Origin: Coix lacryma-jobi var. lacryma-jobi
Taxonomy: Eukaryota > Streptophyta > Magnoliopsida > Poales > Poaceae
Length of the DNA: 64,000 nucleotides
NCBI GenBank assembly: GCA_009763385.1
Contig: CM019822.1
Span: 24,236,842-24,300,841, forward strand
Reading direction: 5' to 3'
Below, piece after piece: positions 58,663 to 64,000 of the stretch. Position 1 is the first letter of the stretch. Each line of letters begins with the position of its first letter. The notes under the pieces were generated by a model. That model searched no databases, was not told the DNA's origin, and worked only from the letters and a program-made list of their open reading frames with translations. The position numbers and the translations under genes were made by a program.

Positions 58663-58670
58663 TACTTATA
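58663..58670 (-). promoter_or_regulatory. TATA-like box of HyPRP copy 2
   Basis: TATAAGTA on the minus strand, about 119 bp before the ATG at 58544, placed as in copy 1. Confidence 0.55.
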
Positions 58671-61257
58671 GTCGAGCGTCCGGGATTAAGAAATCGGTGC
58701 ACTAGGCACGATAGCGTTCATGTGAACCGAGGCATGTGAACCCGGCGAGGAAGAGTCCGATCTGGATTATTGCCTACCTCGTATAACTATTGTTTTCCCG
58801 TATACGGTGTCGAATATTTTGGTGCACGGCTTCGATCGGTTGGCTCCGCAAATGGCCAAGATCATCGCTTGCTGCATGGGCTGGCTCGCACTGACACTTT
58901 TGTTTTCACATGATCATTTGGGTGCTATTTTAGCGTGGGATCTTGGCGTATCAGACGGTGCGTAGCGTGCGCAAGTGGTGCAGATAGAGGACACTGGATA
59001 TGTCAAGCAAATGGTGATTAAGAATGAATGCGGTGGCGTGGCTGCGATCGTCCATAGGCATGGATTCGCAAGAACCAAGGCCAGAGAAATAACAGGCTGG
59101 AGGTATACAGATTAATTAAACTAGCACCGTACCACTGGACCAAAAAGCTTCTCAGACACCAGCAGAAACTACATATGTTTTCGTTTTTATTAGCATGGAA
59201 AAATGTAAATAAATGAATATTTCAGACACCAAATTTTGGGCCGCCATTGATCATTTGTTCCTATGGGCCTATCAACTTTAATCTGAGCCACATGGACCGG
59301 CCTTCTTTAGCTAGGAAAAGAAGCAACCAGCCTACACAACGTGCCAGGCCTAGCCGTCTAGGCCCTAAGGGATAGAAGAAGGGAGGAAAGAAGCGATTCC
59401 CAACTCGCAAGGCACATAGCCGGTGTTGGACTAGAGAGAGACCTGTCAATGCATTGCATCGTACCAATGAAATCGAGATCAAATGTAAAATCAGATTTTA
59501 TTAATCGGTGTGAGTTTTAAGTTCACCTATATATGTCATTTCTTTCATTTTGCCTTGTCAACAGTTGCAACCAAATTGTCAACACATATGAGTTCACTTC
59601 ATGATTTCAAATCACCTCTACATCATATGATCCAACAATTATTTGATTCTTCTCAAAATATGCCTCCTAGCAGCTCTATTAGTCCCTCGATTTAATGCAA
59701 GTATTTTCTTTTCTATCTTAACCATAGTACTCCGTGCTCAAGCCATTGTCAGCCCTTCACCTTCGCTTAGTATCTTGAAGCTCTTTCCTTGTCATGTTCA
59801 CTCTATTAAGCCATCCTCATGTTCACTCTATTAAGCCATCCTCAACATTAAGCCAAATTTGAAATCCATTTCATCAAAAATATTATTCTTGCTTGAATAT
59901 TTGACACAATATCCATCTTTTTCCTTTTTTTGATTTGGTTCAAGCTCTTTCAATGATACCAATCCATAGGCATTGCCTAATGTCTCACTATTTATGTGAT
60001 AATTGTGTTTACCTTTGATTCAGTATGAAATTCCAAGTAATCATTAATCATGTCTAAGACATATTTCAAGGAATTATCCATCACAATGTTTGACTTGGTT
60101 TGTCTTCACTTGGTTCAATGATATTTCATCATAATATAAATGCATTCCACATATATATTCATAAGTCCATGTCCCTTTTTCTTCACATATTTTGGTTTTC
60201 CATATCTTCACAATTATAAATATTTACATGTCAAAAATTTCTCCATCTACCCAATTTAAATCAACTTCAAGAGTTGTCCTAATTCAAATAATTTTAAGTT
60301 TGACTAAATTTATAGAAAAGAGCATCTATATTTATTTATGGTGCCAAATTAGTATCACTAGATACATCCTGAGATAGTAATTATTTGGTATCATAGATAT
60401 TGTTACCTTTTTATAATGTTTTGTTTGGCCTTAGATGATCTTAGAAATTGATTTATTTTTTAACAGAGAGAATACTAAATTGCTAATCAAAGTCATGGTG
60501 AATTTGGCAGGAAAGATCTATGGGAGGCCTAGGGGAGGAGGCACTTGGATAGTCGCACCTCTGGGGTGGGTGGGGACTGGGGAGGAGGCATCAGACAGTA
60601 ACACCTCTGGGAGGCGGCCCAAGGAAGGAGGCACTTGGACAGATGGTGCGGCGTCTTGAATTTAGAGAACTGATTTTTCATAATTCCTTTCTTACAACAA
60701 ATTGGACGGTAGCGACTAGCGAGCCAGTGTCGCTGAACCTGAGCATCGACCCGAGCTCCAAGTAAAAGCAAATTCATTTGTCAGAGCAACTCCAATAGAC
60801 TTTCTATATTTTTTCTAAATGCTAGAAATGAAGATTTTGGTAAAAAAAACTACCCTCCAACAACTTCTTCAAATGGCTATCAAATATTGTCATTTTCTAT
60901 TCTGGATTTTTTGCTAGCCATAAATAGAAGACAAAAATAGCTCTCTAAAGTGGTTGCGGCTTTAGTGTCCCCTTTATTTGTCTCCATTCATGTCTCCGTG
61001 TACGTGGAGGCATCTGATTGGTCCCCTGTAAGATGTGGGCCTTCGAATTCATTTTGCACCCGCGTTCCACGATTCCACGAACAGAGCCGTTAGTCTAATC
61101 CATCTCTCCGTTATTTAGGAATAAAAAATGGAGGGAAAAACTACCAGATCTAAAAAGTGGCGCCAATTATAAGAGATGGTTCTATTAATCACGGTCAAAC
61201 AATACATACAAGGATAACTATCATATTGCAATCTTCCTCATCTTCCCCACTTGAACA
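58671..61257. other. Gene-free stretch
   Basis: Nothing coding is recognised. 59800-59840 has a direct repeat of TCATGTTCACTCTATTAAGCC. 60524-60650 has two copies of a GGAGGCACTTGGA-containing unit. About 60780-60960 (AGAGCAACTCCAATAGAC and on) resembles the MITE near 33585. Confidence 0.45.
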
Positions 61258-62850
61258 ATGACATCTCAGACAAATTTCTTCATGTCTAACTACGATTCCA
61301 ACATGGGTAGATCATCGTCGTTGCTTCCACAAGTACCAATCATGATTATGGATCCTGCAGTTGGTACCACATCGTCGACAGATCTCTCTAGGATCAATGT
61401 TGCTTCTGCTCAGAAAGAAACAACTGAGTTAGAAAATGTAAGTCAAATCTGTACCATTGACAATGTGCATTTGCTTTATCTACTCAAGTACGTTTGAATT
61501 TTAACCTATCCAGAAAGTTTGTCTTGGTGTCACTAACTGTGCAATTATCCACTGCAAATCTAACAGGACTCTAGTAAAACTAATGACCAAGTGGAAGATC
61601 CAATCAAATGCAAGATACCAAAGATCGGTATGAAATTTTGTACTGAACAAGAGGCGTATGACTTTTACAATGCCTATGCGCGAGATAAGGGGTTCAACAT
61701 TCGAAGGAGTAGTTCCCATAATGTGAAAAATACTACTACAATAAAGAACAAAACCTTTTGTTGTTCCCATGCAGGTATTACATTGTCATGTATTATTTTC
61801 TTCACAGTTGGAAAAGAATCATTTTTAACCAATATTTTCTATATCAATAGGTACTCGAGGTCCTGACAAAAGAGAAGAATCTTCTAACTGCATCAGGCCA
61901 GAGACACGATGTATGTGTCAAGCACGCATGAAGATAAGCCTTAGAGATGGACTTTACTACATCTATGAATTTGAGCCTGAGCATAACCATATTCTTGCTA
62001 CTAGCAGCCAAGCCCATCATTTAAGGTCTCAAAGAAAAATAACTGAAACACAACTTGCATGTGTCGAAAATGCTAAAGCAGTTGGCATTTCAAACAAAGC
62101 TACTTTTGATCTCATGGAAAAAGAAGCAGGTGGAATTGAGAATCTTGGATTTACTCGTCAAGATATGAAGAATAAATTATACTCAAAGAGGTCAATGAAG
62201 ATAATCATTGGAGATACAGGAGGAATTTTAGAATATATGGAGAAGAAAACATCAGAAGATGGGAAGTTTTTCTATTCCATTCAGGTTGACGAGGATGACT
62301 TGATAACAAACATTTTCTGGACCGATTCTAAAATGGTTGCAGACGATGAAATTTTTGGGGATGTTGTTTGCTTTGACACAACATACAAAAAACTAAATGA
62401 TGGGCGCCCATTTGGTATGCTAGTCGGAGTGAACAATCATAAGAAAACTATTGTTTTTGGTGCCGCACTTTTGTATGATAAAACTGTTGAAAGTTTTGTA
62501 TGGCTTTTTAAAACTTTTCTAGCTGCTATGTCAGGCAAGAAGCCACAGACCATTTTGACGGACGAAGATGCAGCAATGGCAAAGGCCATCAAGATAGTAT
62601 TACAGAGAGTATCCATAGGATTTGTATTTGGCATATGAATCAGAATGCATGCAAGCACCTTGCTGGAGTTGTTGAGGACTATAAAAAGTTCAATAAAGAT
62701 TTTCAGAACTGTATTTATGATCAAGAGGAGGAGGAAGATTTTATAAATGCATGGAATAATTTGCTAGTGAAGTATAATCTTCAAGAAAATACATGGTTAC
62801 AAAGATTATTTGATATGAGGGATAAATGGGCTTTAGTATATGGACTGAAC
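61258..62850 (+). pseudogene. FAR1-related (MULE-derived) gene, frameshifted and truncated
   Basis: FAR1/FHY3 family proteins come from Mutator-like transposases and have an N-terminal zinc-finger DNA-binding domain and a DDE transposase core. Exons 61258-61437, 61567-61774 and 61851 onward join with GT-AG introns. The DNA-binding part reads AYDFYNAYARDKGFNIRRSS and FEPEHNHIL. The MULE core reads FGDVVCFDTTYKKLNDGRPF, FGAALLYDKTVESFVWLF and TILTDEDAAMAKAI. At about 62602-62612 the frame shifts by one base, so that HRICIWHMNQNACKHL continues in another frame. The coding sequence then stops at WALVYG (about 62848), exactly where LTR sequence begins. It is not a functional gene as it stands; it could be a MULE copy or a dead host FAR1 paralogue. 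Confidence 0.85.
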
Positions 62851-62852
62851 GC

Positions 62853-64000
62853 ATCTTGGCCCCTAGTGGGTTTCGGTGATTGGATGAAACACAAGATTAC
62901 TATGACTAACGTGTGTTTTGCAGAAACAGGATTGAGTTAGGTCACGGTAATGGCGACGATACGGGCATATGGAGTTCATGTCCCCTGGCGATGGATATCG
63001 TTTCGGTTTTCAAAGGACGGATGACGAAGACGGTGGTAGACTAGGCTAAGTGTCACATGGTGTAGGAGGACACTTAGGTAGTCTTAGGTCTTTGTTTTTC
63101 CTTTGGCCGTACTATAAAGGAGAGCATGAATCAGTAACTAGACCTAGATGAGTCTATTGAGGTAGATGTGGTGCACACTTGTTATTTCATAGCCCTAGGT
63201 AGCTCAGAGAGATGCCTTATGTCGAGAGGATCAAAAGTCGTTAAGGCCGCATCACGATCCGAGTTGGTTTTGCCCTTGTTACGGGCATCGGACGCTGGCC
63301 TGGTGGGCATCGGACGCGTCCGATGCTCACTCAGACTAGGGTTTAGTCTGGTGCGTGGCATCGGACGTTCTGGTGGTGCCACATCGGACGCGCCCGTGCC
63401 ACTGTTCACTTGCGAGTGAATTAGGTGTAGCACCGGACGCTGGCATCGGACGCTGAGCGTCCGATGGCCATCCAGAGAGGTTCCAGGGAGGGTAAATCCG
63501 CATCGGACGCGTCCGATGTGGAGGCATCGGACGCTGCCCAGTGTCCGATGCTCCTTTAACATGTCTGACAGGATGGTACAGTCGATCGTTGGTCGAGGTC
63601 ATCGGTGCGTCCGATGCCTAGCATCGGAGTGTCCGATGCCCCCGCAGTGGCACCTGTTTGGTGCTGTTTTGGATGATCGGTTGGGGGAGTATTTATACTC
63701 CTTCCCCTCATCCATTAGAGTGTTCTTGCCACTTCCATCTGCTGAGAGACACATTGTGAGTGTGAGATAGTGCAAGAGCCCTAGTGAGGTTGAGTGAATT
63801 GCTAATTGAGAGAATTAGTGACCTCCTAGTGAGAATTGAGTAGCAAGTGTGCATCCATCCATCTCTTTGGCCTTGTTTTGGTCAAGTGAGAGTTCTAGCT
63901 TGTTACTCTTGGTGATCGGCATCACCTAGACGGCTTGGTGGTGATCGTGAAGCTTGGAGAGCATCCGGTGGCATTATGGATGACCCAAGCAAGCTTGTGA
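62853..64000 (+). mobile_element. LTR of a gypsy-like retrotransposon, runs off the window
   Basis: Starts near GGCCCCTAGTGGGTTTCGG and contains the same ordered blocks as the inverted fragment at 12135-12733. The middle (63280-63640) has about ten CATCGGACG or CGTCCGATG motifs in both orientations. A TATTTATA at 63690-63697 lies in a promoter-like position, followed by a region (GGTGATCGGCATCACC, GGTGGTGATCG) typical of the R-U5 part of Andropogoneae gypsy LTRs. The 3' end and any internal coding region lie beyond 64000. Family assignment is from memory of the motif style, not a search. Confidence 0.7.
63280..63640. repeat. Palindromic CATCGGACGC cluster in the LTR
   Basis: About ten copies of CATCGGACG or its complement, several as complete palindromes (CATCGGACGCGTCCGATG at 63308 and 63501). 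The copy at 12135-12300 has a different number and arrangement, so this part changes quickly. Confidence 0.85.

Overview
The window reads as nuclear DNA of a grass, most likely a panicoid or Andropogoneae-type genome. Genes have many GT-AG introns with AT-rich introns and GC-rich first exons. The intergenic space is full of grass-type transposons: CACTA elements with TTTAGTCCCGGTTGG sub-terminal repeats, Stowaway and Tourist MITEs, L1-type LINEs, a Helitron relic and gypsy-like LTRs. Species assignment is inference, because no homology search was possible.

Layout. 1-3.7 kb holds a possible Argonaute relic, a non-autonomous CACTA element and a foldback MITE. 3.7-11.3 kb is a nearly full-length L1-type LINE with a perfect 17-bp target duplication; its ORF1 carries one frameshift and one stop, and its ORF2 one stop. 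11.8-12.7 kb is a GRF-zinc-finger ORF broken by part of an inverted LTR. 14.4-32.6 kb is the main host gene, a 30-exon BEACH/WD40 protein of the plant C class (2,850 aa when spliced). It has one GC-AG intron, several intronic MITEs and two upstream ORFs. 34-38 kb is a cluster of MITEs and CACTA elements. 38.3-40.3 kb encodes a secreted RGF/GOLVEN-type peptide precursor, with a second, out-of-frame RGF-like motif 1.4 kb downstream. 41.1-44.2 kb (minus strand) is a five-exon YbaK-domain gene, a predicted tRNA-editing deacylase.

44.2-64 kb is gene-poor. It contains two related minus-strand hybrid proline-rich (8-cysteine-motif) cell-wall protein genes at 48.6-49.0 and 58.1-58.5 kb, a badly decayed LINE (51.4-53.1 kb), a Helitron N-terminal fragment (55.0-55.7 kb), a tandem duplication and a possible tRNA-derived unit (57.2-57.45 kb). 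A FAR1/MULE-type pseudogene at 61.3-62.85 kb is frameshifted and then cut by an LTR that continues past the window end.

The host genes do not form a pathway; they are independent plant genes separated by transposons. I see no bacterial operon, CRISPR array or clearly new defence-like system. The least ordinary items are the peptide-hormone locus with two candidate mature peptides, the tRNA-derived block carried inside a CACTA family, MITE families sitting in (TA)n arrays, and the dissectable recent LINE.
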